The position numbers and the translations under genes are program-made. From contig NZ_JACEFJ010000012.1 of NCBI RefSeq assembly GCF_015354735.1, positions 1 through 64,000 on the forward strand: a stretch of DNA of 64,000 bases, given 5' to 3'. Shown piece by piece: positions 48,196 through 57,548 of this stretch; positions within the stretch are counted from its first letter, which is position 1; the number at the start of each line of letters is the position of its first letter. The stretch is from Pararhodonellum marinum. Its GTDB lineage: Bacteria; Bacteroidota; Bacteroidia; Cytophagales; Cyclobacteriaceae. The notes under the pieces are model-generated. The model saw only the letters and a program-made list of their open reading frames with translations, did no database searches and was not told where the DNA came from.

Positions 48196-48951
48196 TTAAG
48201 GTCTAACACTGATCATTTCCTTTTCAAGAAATGCCTTTAATTCCGGAATGGGAATTTCTTTGAAATGAAAAATACTCGCGGCCAAGGCGGCATCCGCTTT
48301 CCCGAAAGTAAATACATCCCTGAAATGTGACATCTTTCCGGCACCTCCGGATGCAATCACCGGTATACTCAACTGGGCCGAAATTTCAGCTGTAATTTCA
48401 TTGGCAAAACCAGCTTTGGTCCCATCATGGTCCATGGAAGTAAGGAGGATTTCACCTGCACCCCGTTCACAGACTTCCTTGGCCCATTGCTGGGTTTTTA
48501 ATACGGTAGCTTGTCTTCCGCCATGGGTAAAGACAAAATCAATCCCATCCACATTTCTGGTGTCTATGGCAACTACGATACATTGGCTACCAAATTCCCT
48601 GGCCATTTCATTGATGATCTTTGGGTTTTTGGTGGCTGCTGAATTGATGGAGATTTTATCTGCTCCTGCCTGAAGCAGTATTTTGACATCCTCAATGGTT
48701 CCTATACCGCCTCCCACCGTAAATGGAATATTGATCGCTTTGGCTACTTTGGTCACCAGCTCAGCCAAGGTCTTTCTTTTATCCACGGTAGCGGTGATAT
48801 CCAAAAACACCAATTCATCTGCGCCTTGGTCAGAGTATATTTTGGCTAATTCCACAGGGTCACCAGCATCTCTCAACTCTACAAAATTTACCCCTTTAAC
48901 TGTTCTCCCCTCTTTGATATCCAAACAGGGAATGATTCTTTTTGTCAGCAT
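48196..48951 (-). CDS. hisF: Imidazole glycerol phosphate synthase, HisF subunit
   Basis: The 251-residue (beta-alpha)8 barrel starts [23 protein letters not shown] (catalytic Asp in CLDIKEG) and has the FVAIDTRN-like VVAIDTRN strand and the second catalytic Asp in [12 protein letters not shown]. It takes ammonia from HisH to form imidazole glycerol phosphate and AICAR. It follows hisA by 15 bp on the minus strand. Confidence 0.96.
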   Translation of the reverse strand: MLTKRIIPCLDIKEGRTVKGVNFVELRDAGDPVELAKIYSDQGADELVFLDITATVDKRKTLAELVTKVAKAINIPFTVGGGIGTIEDVKILLQAGADKISINSAATKNPKIINEMAREFGSQCIVVAIDTRNVDGIDFVFTHGGRQATVLKTQQWAKEVCERGAGEILLTSMDHDGTKAGFANEITAEISAQLSIPVIASGGAGKMSHFRDVFTFGKADAALAASIFHFKEIPIPELKAFLEKEMISVRP

Positions 48952-48966
48952 ATTGACTTTAATTTC

Positions 48967-49689
48967 TTATTCGTCTACAAAGGAGGCAAGCTCCGCAAGG
49001 CTGATTTTCCCTTCATAAAATGCTTTCCCTACGATGACCCCATACACTCCCAAGGCCTTCAATTCCTCTAAATCGCTTACATCTGAAACACCGCCACTGG
49101 CAATGAGTTGTATTCCAGGTGCTTCTTGAAGGATATCCTTATACAGGTCTAAGGAAGGGCCTTGAAGCAATCCGTCCTTGGCTACATCGGTGCAGATGAC
49201 ATATTTCAGGCCTTTGGACTGATAGCTTTTGATGAATTCGACCACATCCATGGTGGTGGTTTCCTCCCAACCCGAAATAGCAATTTTCCTGTTTTTGGCA
49301 TCCGCTCCCAAAATGATTTTCTCATTTCCATAGGTCTTAAGCCAGGAATCAAAAAGTACCGGATTTTTTACCGCTATACTCCCTCCAGTCACTTGGGTGG
49401 CTTTGAGGTTAAATGCCAGTTCTATGTCATGATCAGACTGAACCCCTCCCCCAAAGTCCACCTTTAAAGCAGTATGATGGGTGATGGACCTCAATACCTC
49501 TTTGTTGATGATTTTTTTGGCTTTAGCGCCATCCAAATCAACTAAATGAAGCCTTCTAATCCCCGCATCCTCAAATTGCTTGGCCATAGCAAGCGGGCTG
49601 TCATGGTATTCCTTTTTTTGTTGATAGTCTCCCTGAGTCAGTCTGACACATTTTCCATCAATAATATCTATGGCAGGTATGATTTCCAT
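48967..49689 (-). CDS. hisA: HisA, ProFAR isomerase
   Basis: The 240-residue (beta-alpha)8 barrel starts EIIPAIDIIDGKCVRLTQGD (catalytic Asp in AIDIIDG) and has the phosphate-binding GGGVQSDHDI and ASGGVSDVSDL strands. It isomerises ProFAR to PRFAR. Its start abuts the hisH stop (49690), so the two are translationally linked. Confidence 0.95.
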   Translation of the reverse strand: MEIIPAIDIIDGKCVRLTQGDYQQKKEYHDSPLAMAKQFEDAGIRRLHLVDLDGAKAKKIINKEVLRSITHHTALKVDFGGGVQSDHDIELAFNLKATQVTGGSIAVKNPVLFDSWLKTYGNEKIILGADAKNRKIAISGWEETTTMDVVEFIKSYQSKGLKYVICTDVAKDGLLQGPSLDLYKDILQEAPGIQLIASGGVSDVSDLEELKALGVYGVIVGKAFYEGKISLAELASFVDE

Positions 49690-50283
49690 TTATAAGCTGA
49701 GAAAGTTGTTTAAAATTTTTTGGCCCGTGGGACCGCTTTTTTCAGGGTGGGCCTGCACGGCAAAGAAATTATTCCGGTGAAGCAGAGCACTGAAATCCGA
49801 AATGTAATGGGTCCGAGCAATGGTAAATTCGCTCAGCTCTGCATAATAGCTGTGCACATAATACACATAGGCCGAATCATCCAATCCTTTCAACAAAGGC
49901 GAATTCAATTCCTGAAGGTTATTCCATCCTACATGAGGTACTTTAAACTCCCTGTAATCTTCGGGAATAAACTTTTTCACTTGAATCGGAAAGATGCCCA
50001 AACATTCCGTATCGTTCTCTTCCGAATAGGCACAAAGCAACTGAAGGCCTAGACATACTCCGAAAAATGGCTGTTTCAATTCGGGAATCAATTTATCCAG
50101 GTTTTTGGATTTGAGGTAATCCATCGCTGTACTTGCCTCTCCTTGACCCGGAAAGATGACCCTGTCTGCTTTGGAAATCAGCTCAGGGTCATCGGTCAAC
50201 AATGCCTCAGCTCCCAACCGCTCCAATGCATAAAGGACAGACTGAACATTTCCTGAGTTGTATTTAATTACGGCTACCTTCAT
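49690..50283 (-). CDS. hisH: Imidazole glycerol phosphate synthase, HisH glutaminase subunit
   Basis: The 197-residue class I glutamine amidotransferase has the nucleophilic Cys in FGVCLGLQLLC and the His of the triad in VQAHPEKSG, with the oxyanion motif IFPGQGEAS. It supplies ammonia to HisF. It is first in the gene order of this his cluster; the ATG at 50283 overlaps the stop of a possible upstream small ORF (ATGA) and is preceded by a long RNA hairpin (50302-50393), which could influence its translation. Confidence 0.95.
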   Translation of the reverse strand: MKVAVIKYNSGNVQSVLYALERLGAEALLTDDPELISKADRVIFPGQGEASTAMDYLKSKNLDKLIPELKQPFFGVCLGLQLLCAYSEENDTECLGIFPIQVKKFIPEDYREFKVPHVGWNNLQELNSPLLKGLDDSAYVYYVHSYYAELSEFTIARTHYISDFSALLHRNNFFAVQAHPEKSGPTGQKILNNFLSL

Positions 50284-50372
50284 TTGACATGGAGAAACAG
50301 AAAAGTTGCCAGATTAAGTGTAAGGTCACCTGTATGGGTTTCAGTGCCAGTTGAAACCGTTTGACCCCTCAT
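50280..50372 (-). CDS. Small upstream ORF overlapping hisH by ATGA
   Basis: ATG at 50372 opens a 30-codon ORF that ends in TGA overlapping the hisH ATG (ATGA). It lies inside the long hairpin and has two His codons, too few for a classical attenuator. The translation looks low-complexity (many Thr and Leu) and may be coincidental; the exact start-stop coupling is the reason for listing it. Confidence 0.3.
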   Translation of the reverse strand: MRGQTVSTGTETHTGDLTLNLATFLFLHVK

Positions 50373-50393
50373 TTAGTAAAATCCGGCAACTTT
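50302..50393 (-). promoter_or_regulatory. Long structured leader (about 92 nt hairpin) upstream of hisH
   Basis: On the minus strand, arms 50380-50393 and 50302-50315 form a 14-base-pair stem (AAAGTTGCC with GGCAACTTT at its core, one G-U wobble). Inside, further pairing continues almost to a terminal hairpin GGTTTCA/TGAAACC, so the whole unit folds as one long imperfect hairpin. It may be a cis-regulatory RNA for hisH or a small inverted-repeat (MITE-like) element. The small ORF and repeat copy D adjoin it. Confidence 0.5.
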
Positions 50394-50445
50394 AAAATTG
50401 ATTAAGGTATTTATATTGGTTGAATGGTAAGTGATGTTTATTTGA

Positions 50446-50601
50446 ATGGCTATCCGCTTCTTTGCTAGTGCCTAATATTCTTCTTCAAACGGGTCTGAAG
50501 TCCGAAGTCCTCTTCCTGTCGGCAAGCAGTGATGTACCGGATAATTTAGTTTGCTGATGAGAATTATATTGAATTACCATCTTTCTGGCATCATTTTGTA
50601 C
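50446..50601 (+). repeat. Intergenic TIR element, copy D
   Basis: The left end is ATCCGCTTCTTTGCTAGTGC (50452-50471) and the right end is 50582-50601. The shared frame is broken here by a one-base deletion in the early part, so it is more degenerate than copies A to C. It lies between hisH and the phenylalanine hydroxylase gene. Confidence 0.78.
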
Positions 50602-50711
50602 ATTCATGCTTTTTCAATTTTTTGCCTTTAGCTGAAGAAACAAATGTATACCTAGCCTAAAGCGTGCTTTTTTTTGTGGAAATTCAGTGAGGCTCTTATT
50701 GCCTCAAATGC

Positions 50712-51500
50712 CTAATTTGATTCATCAACCGGACTATTGGCTAGCATTTCTTCCAAAACCTGTTCGATTTCCGGAACGGAATTATACAGCTGCTCATAAT
50801 TGTCTATCACAAAATACTTGTCTTGAAACTTATCCTTCCAATAGGGCATGCTAAGGATTTTCCTCACATCATAGGGATGATGAGCAGGTTCTGAAGAAAG
50901 GCTGAACTTGGTTTCTCCAGCGGAACTAAGAATGCCCGCTCCATAAATTCTCAAATTTCCTTCCTCCCGGATCAGACCAAACTCAATCGTAAACCAATAT
51001 ATTCTGGACAAAAGCTCAATGGCATATTTGTTCTTGATGTGTTTTAGTGCAATACCTCCCAATTGTTGTAGAAAATCTACATAAGACTGATTGGTCAACA
51101 TGGGCATGTGCGCAAAGGCATCATGGAACATGTCCGGCTCTTCCAAATAGTCCAACTGCTCCATTTTTCTCAACCAAGTGGACGAAGGAAAATATTTGTG
51201 CTTTAACAACCCGAAAAACAAATCATCATCGATAAGTCCTGGGACCACCTGTATGCCCCATCCGGTTGATTTGGCCAGAATTTTATTGGTTTCCTCAAAA
51301 TTAGCAATTTTCTCGGAAGAGAAATTGATCTCTTTAATTCCATCTAAATAAGCTTTGGAAGCAGCACCTGGCAAATTAACAATCTGCCTTTCAAAAAGGA
51401 TTCTCCATACTTCAAAATCCTCTTCGGTATATGCCGCATAATCCTGTTTCAAGGGTTTCCACCTTGGATCTTTAAATATCCAATCAGCGTTTTCTTTCAT
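50712..51500 (-). CDS. phhA: Phenylalanine 4-monooxygenase
   Basis: The protein has 262 residues from ATG 51500. It holds the iron-binding core EPDMFHDAFAHMPMLTN (His-x4-His) and the downstream iron ligand Glu in WFTIEFGLIREEGNLRIYG, ending in PYDVRKILSMPYW. It hydroxylates Phe to Tyr using tetrahydropterin, either for tyrosine formation or Phe catabolism. The usual FGH of the family is replaced by FAH, a modest variation. TTG at 51509 is an alternative start. It lies downstream of the trp/aro cluster terminator, so it is probably independently transcribed. Confidence 0.93.
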   Translation of the reverse strand: MKENADWIFKDPRWKPLKQDYAAYTEEDFEVWRILFERQIVNLPGAASKAYLDGIKEINFSSEKIANFEETNKILAKSTGWGIQVVPGLIDDDLFFGLLKHKYFPSSTWLRKMEQLDYLEEPDMFHDAFAHMPMLTNQSYVDFLQQLGGIALKHIKNKYAIELLSRIYWFTIEFGLIREEGNLRIYGAGILSSAGETKFSLSSEPAHHPYDVRKILSMPYWKDKFQDKYFVIDNYEQLYNSVPEIEQVLEEMLANSPVDESN

Positions 51501-51566
51501 CTTGTTCAATTTATTTGGGTTTATCTCTCAAGTTAATCATACGGACACAGTCTTGGCATGTTTATC

Positions 51567-51603
51567 AAAAAAGCCTAATCCATTTAATCAGGTTAGGCTT
51601 TTT
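51567..51603 (-). terminator. Intrinsic terminator after the trp-aro operon
   Basis: AAAAAGCCTAA (51568-51578) pairs with TTAGGCTTTTT (51593-51603) around a 14-base loop; on the minus strand the stem is followed by a T tract. It ends the trp operon/DAHP synthase transcript. Confidence 0.88.
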
Positions 51604-51725
51604 GCAATCATATCCCTCATGACTACCTTAACCTGATGTCTCGATTAAGGTCTCAATACCATCTTCTACGGACTGTATTCATGTCAGCAAATTAGTCATT
51701 CGGATCAATTTAAACAATGACTATG

Positions 51726-52745
51726 TTACAAAAGGGAAAACGTTTTGCGGAGGGCAAAGGTCTTTCTGATGTGATCGGTAAGCAGGGCACTTTGGGAGAA
51801 GTCGAGCGTCTGTTGCCCATCAGAAAATGCCTTCTCGGGACAGGAATGGGTTTCATAGATGATGCCATCAGCTCCAGCCATCACCCCGGCCAAAGCCATT
51901 TGATGGACAAATTTACGTATTCCGATGCCATGTGATGGGTCTACTACGACTGGCAAATGGGACTTGTCTTTGAGAATCGGAACCGCATTGAGGTCTAAAG
52001 TATTCCTACTTGCTTTTTCATAGGTCCTGATGCCTCTCTCACATAAAATCAGCTTTTCATTGCCTCCGGAGAAAACATATTCAGCTGATTGCAACAGTTC
52101 CTCAATGGTGCCAGAAATCCCCCTTTTTATCATGACAGGCTTGTCTATCCTGCCTAACTCATCCAATAGGTTGAAATTCTGTGTATTTCTGGCACCTACC
52201 TGATACACGTCCACATAATCATACATCTCCTCAATCTGGGAAACCTGCATCACCTCAGAAATAATTTTGATACCGGCTTCATTGGCAATAGAGTACCAGA
52301 GTTTTAAGCCTTCAATTCCCGATCCCCTAAAAGCGTATGGACTACTTCTGGGCTTGTATACCCCACCCCGCATGATTTTGATGTCATTCTCTTTGAGGTG
52401 TTGGACAATTTCCTGAATTTGAGTTTCAGATTCAATGGAACATGGACCTGCCATGATGGCCATCTCTCCATCTTGGATAAAAACCTCATTTCCCAAGTCA
52501 ATGCTAGTTGGTTTAACCTTCCATTTTTTAGACACCAACTTATAGTCATCCGAAACAATGTGGATGTCCTGAATGCCTTCGTGGTGACCGAATTTTCTGA
52601 TGTCAAATTCACCCTTTCCAATACCAACCAGATAAGTTCCTACTTGGGTTTTTACTTCTGTGATCTTTAAACCGACCTTATTGATTTCAAGAATCAGGCT
52701 GTCTTTTTGTTGATTGGAAATATCTTCCTTTACCTGTATGATCAT
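51726..52745 (-). CDS. aroF: DAHP synthase (3-deoxy-7-phosphoheptulonate synthase)
   Basis: The 339-residue protein has an N-terminal ferredoxin-like (ACT-like) regulatory domain (about 1-65) and the (beta-alpha)8 catalytic domain with MAGPCSIESETQI, GGVYKPRSSPYAFRG and VVVDPSHGIGIR. This is the type I-beta (KDOPS-like) DAHP synthase group. It condenses PEP and erythrose 4-phosphate, the first shikimate step. It is the last gene of the trp cluster, three bases after trpA, so it is likely controlled together with tryptophan biosynthesis. Confidence 0.94.
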   Translation of the reverse strand: MIIQVKEDISNQQKDSLILEINKVGLKITEVKTQVGTYLVGIGKGEFDIRKFGHHEGIQDIHIVSDDYKLVSKKWKVKPTSIDLGNEVFIQDGEMAIMAGPCSIESETQIQEIVQHLKENDIKIMRGGVYKPRSSPYAFRGSGIEGLKLWYSIANEAGIKIISEVMQVSQIEEMYDYVDVYQVGARNTQNFNLLDELGRIDKPVMIKRGISGTIEELLQSAEYVFSGGNEKLILCERGIRTYEKASRNTLDLNAVPILKDKSHLPVVVDPSHGIGIRKFVHQMALAGVMAGADGIIYETHSCPEKAFSDGQQTLDFSQSALLTDHIRKTFALRKTFSLL

Positions 52746-52748
52746 ATA

Positions 52749-53525
52749 CTAGTTTTTGACTTTTTTGAGATAAGCAACTATGGCTTCTTTTTGATTTTCA
52801 GGGGTTTGACCCAGTATTTTGATAAAAGCACTGCCTATAATCGCACCATGGCTGTATTGGGAAGCTTTTTGAAATGTTTCCTGATCGGAAATACCAAAAC
52901 CGATCAATCTTGGGTTTTTAAGATCCATGGCTTTCACCCTTTCAAAATAACTGATTTGTTCTTCAGTAATACCTGATTTTGCTCCGGTGATGCTGTGGGA
53001 AGAAACCATGTAGATGAACCCATTGGAGTATAGGTCAATTTCCCGGATCCTCTTTTCGCTGGTTTGGGGTGAGATTAAAAAGATGTTTCTAAGGCCATGG
53101 CTTTCAAATATTTCCTTGTACTCATCCAAGAATTGCTGCATGGGAAGGTCTGGAAGAATTAAGCCATCTACTCCTACTTCCTTGCATTTTGCGCAAAATT
53201 CCTCGACCCCGAATTGGATGATTGGATTGAGGTATCCCATCAGAACCACTGGAATATGGATAGTGGAACGCATGTCTTTAAGCTGTCCAAAAAGCATCTT
53301 CATGCTCATTCCGTTTTCCAAGGCGATAAGGTTGCTTTCTTGGATTGTAGGTCCATCGGCTATGGGATCTGAATAGGGAATCCCGATTTCTATGATGTCA
53401 GCACCTGCTTCTTCTATGGCCTCCATAATGCCTAAAGTATCCTCCAGTTTGGGATAACCGGCAGTAAAATAGATGGATAGAACCCTTTCGTTTTTAGTAT
53501 GGAATAAATTATTTATTCTGTTCAT
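52749..53525 (-). CDS. trpA: Tryptophan synthase alpha subunit
   Basis: The 258-residue (beta-alpha)8 protein has the TrpA motif LIEIGIPYSDPIADGPTIQ (here IIEIGIPYSDPIADGPTIQ; catalytic Asp and Glu) and LIGFGISDQETF. With TrpB it converts indole glycerol phosphate to tryptophan through a channelled indole intermediate. It is three bases upstream of the DAHP synthase gene and separated from trpB by a 166-bp A/T-rich spacer. Confidence 0.95.
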   Translation of the reverse strand: MNRINNLFHTKNERVLSIYFTAGYPKLEDTLGIMEAIEEAGADIIEIGIPYSDPIADGPTIQESNLIALENGMSMKMLFGQLKDMRSTIHIPVVLMGYLNPIIQFGVEEFCAKCKEVGVDGLILPDLPMQQFLDEYKEIFESHGLRNIFLISPQTSEKRIREIDLYSNGFIYMVSSHSITGAKSGITEEQISYFERVKAMDLKNPRLIGFGISDQETFQKASQYSHGAIIGSAFIKILGQTPENQKEAIVAYLKKVKN

Positions 53526-53691
53526 TTTTATTTATTAAAACGCCGAAAAATTCAATGCTAAAATCGACCAACTCCTCTCCAAAGATTTCACCCTTTCCAA
53601 ATCTTCATTCTTCATTCACAATTCCAATATCCTAAATCCAAACTCCCAAATCGTAATTTGTAATTCTAAAATCGTAAATCATAAATCCACT
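53526..53691. other. 166-bp A/T-rich spacer between trpB and trpA
   Basis: This spacer interrupts an otherwise compact operon. It has no ORF, is A/T-rich, and contains the nonamer AAATCGTAA twice (53648-53656 and 53669-53677) with related A/T-rich phrases between. It may be a short repeat insertion that does not stop transcription. Confidence 0.45.
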
Positions 53692-54888
53692 TCAATACCC
53701 CCCCCATTTGATATAGGTGTCCAAATCCTTGTCTCCCCTACCAGAGAGATTGATGACTATAATATCATCGGTTTTGTATTCAATCATATTTAAGGCATGG
53801 ATGGCATGGGCAGTTTCAATGGCTGGGATGATGCCTTCTGTCCTGCTTAGGGCTATCCCGGCTTTCATAGCATCCTCATCCTCCACAGCCAAAAACTCAG
53901 CTCTTCCTGTATCAAACAAATGTGCGTGGACAGGCCCGATACCGGGATAATCGAGGCCTGCTGAGATCGAATGTGGTTCTGTCACCTGACCATCTTCAGT
54001 TTGCATCAGTAAGGTTTTGCTTCCATGAAGGATACCTGGAGTTCCCAAAGCGGTGGTTGCTGCTGATTTTCCGGAATGAATACCTAAACCTGCTGCTTCC
54101 ACAGCAATCAGCCTGACTTGATCAAGATTGTAATAATGATAAAACGCCCCGGCTGCATTGCTGCCTCCCCCTACACAAGCCATGACAATATCCGGATTTT
54201 CGGTTCCTTCTTTGGATTTAAGTTGCCATTTGATTTCCTCGCTGATTACGGATTGAAACCGGGCCACCATCTCAGGATAAGGATGCGGGCCAACCACTGA
54301 TCCTATAATGTAGTGGGTGTCCACAGGATTATTGATCCATTGCCTCATGGCCTCATTAGTGGCATCTTTTAAGGTTTTACTGCCAGATGTGGCGGGGACC
54401 ACTTTGGCTCCCAAAATCCGCATGCGCTCCACATTCGGTTTTTGTCTGGCCATGTCCAATTCTCCCATATAAACCGTACAGTCCATACCCATCAGCGCAC
54501 ACACAGTAGCTGTAGCAACGCCATGTTGACCCGCACCTGTTTCGGCTATGATTCTTTTTTTTCCGAGCTTTTTCGCCAAAATGATCTGCCCAACAGTGTT
54601 GTTGACCTTATGTGCACCTGTATGGCATAAATCTTCCCTTTTGAGGTATATTTTTGCTTGATACTGCTCGGAAAGTCTGCTGGCAAAATAGAGCGGGGTT
54701 GGTCTTCCCACAAAATCCTTGAGAAGACTTTTGAATTCTTTTTGGAAGGATTGAGACGCTGTGATTGACTCATAGTTTTCCCTGAGTTCTTCAATATTGG
54801 GGTGTAACATCTCCGGAATGTAGGCACCTCCAAATTTCCCATAAAACCCCTTTTCGTCTACTTGTATCAATGGCTTTACCATATTCAT
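53692..54888 (-). CDS. trpB: Tryptophan synthase beta subunit
   Basis: The 398-residue PLP enzyme has the catalytic Lys in [13 protein letters not shown], the phosphate-cup [11 protein letters not shown] and the start [21 protein letters not shown]. It makes tryptophan from indole and serine. The ATG at 54888 (or the third codon Met) starts it. It is 87 bp after trpF and precedes the trpB-trpA spacer. Confidence 0.96.
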   Translation of the reverse strand: MNMVKPLIQVDEKGFYGKFGGAYIPEMLHPNIEELRENYESITASQSFQKEFKSLLKDFVGRPTPLYFASRLSEQYQAKIYLKREDLCHTGAHKVNNTVGQIILAKKLGKKRIIAETGAGQHGVATATVCALMGMDCTVYMGELDMARQKPNVERMRILGAKVVPATSGSKTLKDATNEAMRQWINNPVDTHYIIGSVVGPHPYPEMVARFQSVISEEIKWQLKSKEGTENPDIVMACVGGGSNAAGAFYHYYNLDQVRLIAVEAAGLGIHSGKSAATTALGTPGILHGSKTLLMQTEDGQVTEPHSISAGLDYPGIGPVHAHLFDTGRAEFLAVEDEDAMKAGIALSRTEGIIPAIETAHAIHALNMIEYKTDDIIVINLSGRGDKDLDTYIKWGGY

Positions 54889-54975
54889 GCACTTATATTT
54901 TTTACAGCCAAGCTGTATTTACATTTGATTATTAAATTACGTCAATTCAATATCCTTTTTAATCAATTTAACCCA

Positions 54976-55620
54976 TCAGGAAATAGATCTTGATTGCTTG
55001 ACCAAATTTGCCAATTTCTTCAATTTTGATATGTCTTTGACACCGGGAGCAATCTCGAATTTGGAATTCACATCCAATCCCGCCAATTGACCAATTTCTT
55101 TTTTTAATTTTTCTATACCGTCCCAATCTCCAAGTGCTATGCCTCCACTTATAAGAAAGGGTTTGTTTAATGGATAAGTTTTTAGCATTTCCCAATTAAA
55201 TTTCTTTCCAGATCCTCCATAAGCAATCGTGTGGGTATCGAAAAGAAAATAGTCCACATGAGGTTCGAAGCCACTTAAATAACTCCAGTTAATTTGATTT
55301 CCAACCCCATAGACTTTTATTATTTTTACAGGGGTATTTTTTTTCATTTCTTGGGCATACACTGCAGACTCACCCCCATGGAGCTGAACAAAATCCAAAC
55401 CAAAGCGATCAATCCTATCTAACACATCAATCATAGGCGCATTCACAAAAACACCGACCTTTACGATATGGTTTTGGGCTTTATAAAAATCAGCGTTGTC
55501 CAATCCTACAAAACGCTTGGATGGAGGATAGAAAATCAATCCCACCAAATCCGGATTGACCTGTTGGGCCAATTCCGTGATGTTCTCCTTTTCCCGCATG
55601 CCACACACTTTTAACAACAT
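54976..55620 (-). CDS. trpF: Phosphoribosylanthranilate isomerase
   Basis: The 214-residue (beta-alpha)8 enzyme starts LLKVCGMREKENITEL (catalytic Cys) and has FVQLHGGES and the DTHTIAYGGSGKKF loop with the catalytic Asp. It performs the Amadori rearrangement of PRA to CdRP. It follows trpC by three bases. Confidence 0.94.
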   Translation of the reverse strand: MLLKVCGMREKENITELAQQVNPDLVGLIFYPPSKRFVGLDNADFYKAQNHIVKVGVFVNAPMIDVLDRIDRFGLDFVQLHGGESAVYAQEMKKNTPVKIIKVYGVGNQINWSYLSGFEPHVDYFLFDTHTIAYGGSGKKFNWEMLKTYPLNKPFLISGGIALGDWDGIEKLKKEIGQLAGLDVNSKFEIAPGVKDISKLKKLANLVKQSRSIS

Positions 55621-55623
55621 GAT

Positions 55624-56442
55624 TTACCTCTCTTCTTTATCCAGTTTTGGCTTAACAGCCCTATATGCATTCATGAAGTTATAAGCTGCCTGATGAGGTC
55701 GACTGGCTTTCATAAAGTTCTCTCCTATCAAAAATCCATCAAATCCCATCATCTTCAGTTGAACCAAGCTTTCAGGATTAGAAAGCCCACTTTCGGAAAT
55801 CTTAACAAATTCCCGGGGAATTTGCTCTACAAGCGTGTGGGAGGTCTCCAAAGACACCTCAAAGGTTTTCAAATTTCTGTTGTTCACACCTATCAAATCC
55901 AAATGAGGATTTAGAGACCTTTCAAGTTCTTCCTCTTCGTGGATTTCCAATAACACTTCAAGCCCCAACTGATGAGCAAAGGCTGCCAAATCATTGATTT
56001 GTTTCGGGTCAAGAATGGCTGCTATCAATAGGATACAATCCGCTCCTATGGACTTGGCCTCAATGATTTGATATTCATCTATCACAAAATCCTTCCTTAG
56101 AATGGGGCAGAAATTGAATTTTCGCGCCAAAGTCAGGTCTTCATTACTTCCACCGAAGAAATTTCTGTCTGTGAGTATGGACAAGGCAGAAGCACCGGAC
56201 TGCATGTAGCCAATGCTTGTTTTCTCAACCGAGGCATTCATGTTTATCTCCCCTTTTGATGGAGATTTGCGTTTGAATTCAGCGATGATGCCCGTTTTAT
56301 CCTTCCGTTTCACATACTTTTTCATGGAAACCGCTTGGTTTTCGAAAAAGATACTCTTTTCCAACAACTTAGTAGGAATTAGGCTCTTTCGTTCCTCGAC
56401 TTCCTTGATTTTGAATTCCACTATTTTATCTAGAATATTCAT
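55624..56442 (-). CDS. trpC: Indole-3-glycerol phosphate synthase
   Basis: The 272-residue (beta-alpha)8 enzyme has the motif IIAEFKRKSPSKGEIN (catalytic Lys), LRKDFVIDEYQI and VNNRNLKTFEVSLE. It converts CdRP to indole-3-glycerol phosphate. It is 9 bp from trpD and three bases from trpF. Confidence 0.95.
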   Translation of the reverse strand: MNILDKIVEFKIKEVEERKSLIPTKLLEKSIFFENQAVSMKKYVKRKDKTGIIAEFKRKSPSKGEINMNASVEKTSIGYMQSGASALSILTDRNFFGGSNEDLTLARKFNFCPILRKDFVIDEYQIIEAKSIGADCILLIAAILDPKQINDLAAFAHQLGLEVLLEIHEEEELERSLNPHLDLIGVNNRNLKTFEVSLETSHTLVEQIPREFVKISESGLSNPESLVQLKMMGFDGFLIGENFMKASRPHQAAYNFMNAYRAVKPKLDKEER

Positions 56443-56451
56443 AATTGTAGG

Positions 56452-57462
56452 TTAGGCAAACGATACTGAAGTTTTGGGATAAACCAGGGATTTAAATACC
56501 TCCAAAGCTTTCCCTGATTGAAGAGAATGCTTGGCTTTTTGAACGGCATCTTCCATGTTTAGTTCAGGATTTGCAGTATGTAAGGCTGCTCCGGCATTGG
56601 CAAGAACCACGGCTTCTTGTTCATGAGTACCCTTACCTTTGAGAATATTCTCAAATATAATTGCTGAATCTTTTACCGTATCGCCACCCTTGATGCTCTG
56701 GGGACTGATTTTGGGCAAATGAATGGATTCGGGAGAAAATACTTTCTCCCCTTTATTGGAGATTATTTTGAAATCACCAGTAAGAGAGATCTCATCATAA
56801 CCATCCAAAGCATGAAGTATACTGAACTTCACTTTATTGTTTTGATAAAGGTAGGCATAAAGCCTTGCCAGTTCAAGACTGAAAACCCCGACCAATTGTT
56901 TTTTGGGGAAACTGGGATTCACCATAGGACCCAGCATGTTGAAAAAAGTCTTTACACCCAATTCTTTGCGGATGGGACCTACGTTTTTCATGGCCGGGTG
57001 AAACAATGGGGCATGTAAGAAGCAAATGCCTGCTTCATCCAGATTTTTCCTGATTTTCCCGAGATCATTGCTGAATTCAAACCCAAAATAAGCCAGCAGA
57101 TTGGACGATCCACAAATGGAAGATACCCCGATGTTGCCATGTTTGGCTACTTTCTGCCCCGATGCTGCCACGATAAAAGAGGAAAGAGTAGAAATATTGA
57201 AAGTATCCTTTCCATCCCCTCCCGTACCGCAAAGATCCATGGCATCATATTCAGCGATATCAACCGGAATACACAGCTCCAGCATGGCATCCCTGAATCC
57301 TGATAATTCCTCTACAGTAATGCTCCGCATAAGGTAAACCGTTAAAAAGGCGGCTATCTGACTGGAATTGTATTGATTACTTGTGATCTTTTTAAGCACT
57401 TCCTGAGCCTGTTCCCGGCTCAGTGTTTTATGTTCAAAAAGGTGATTGAGAATGTCTTTCAT
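56452..57462 (-). CDS. trpD: Anthranilate phosphoribosyltransferase
   Basis: From ATG 57462 the protein has 336 residues and shows LCGTGGDGKDTFNIST (PRPP/anthranilate-binding GTGGD and the KxxNxS loop) and KHGNIGVSSICGSSNLL. It makes phosphoribosylanthranilate. A TTG 48 bases upstream is in frame but adds a non-homologous leader, so 57462 is preferred. It follows trpG. Confidence 0.95.
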   Translation of the reverse strand: MKDILNHLFEHKTLSREQAQEVLKKITSNQYNSSQIAAFLTVYLMRSITVEELSGFRDAMLELCIPVDIAEYDAMDLCGTGGDGKDTFNISTLSSFIVAASGQKVAKHGNIGVSSICGSSNLLAYFGFEFSNDLGKIRKNLDEAGICFLHAPLFHPAMKNVGPIRKELGVKTFFNMLGPMVNPSFPKKQLVGVFSLELARLYAYLYQNNKVKFSILHALDGYDEISLTGDFKIISNKGEKVFSPESIHLPKISPQSIKGGDTVKDSAIIFENILKGKGTHEQEAVVLANAGAALHTANPELNMEDAVQKAKHSLQSGKALEVFKSLVYPKTSVSFA

Positions 57463-57548
57463 GATTTGCAATCCTTTATGGTACATCTTTGGGGTGAAAT
57501 ACAATGACAAAGAAAAGGTACCTATTTGAAACTACTAAATTATTCAAT

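Noticed and set aside
51717-51935. Plus-strand ORF over the 3' end of DAHP synthase
   Set aside because: Antisense shadow of the confident aroF gene.
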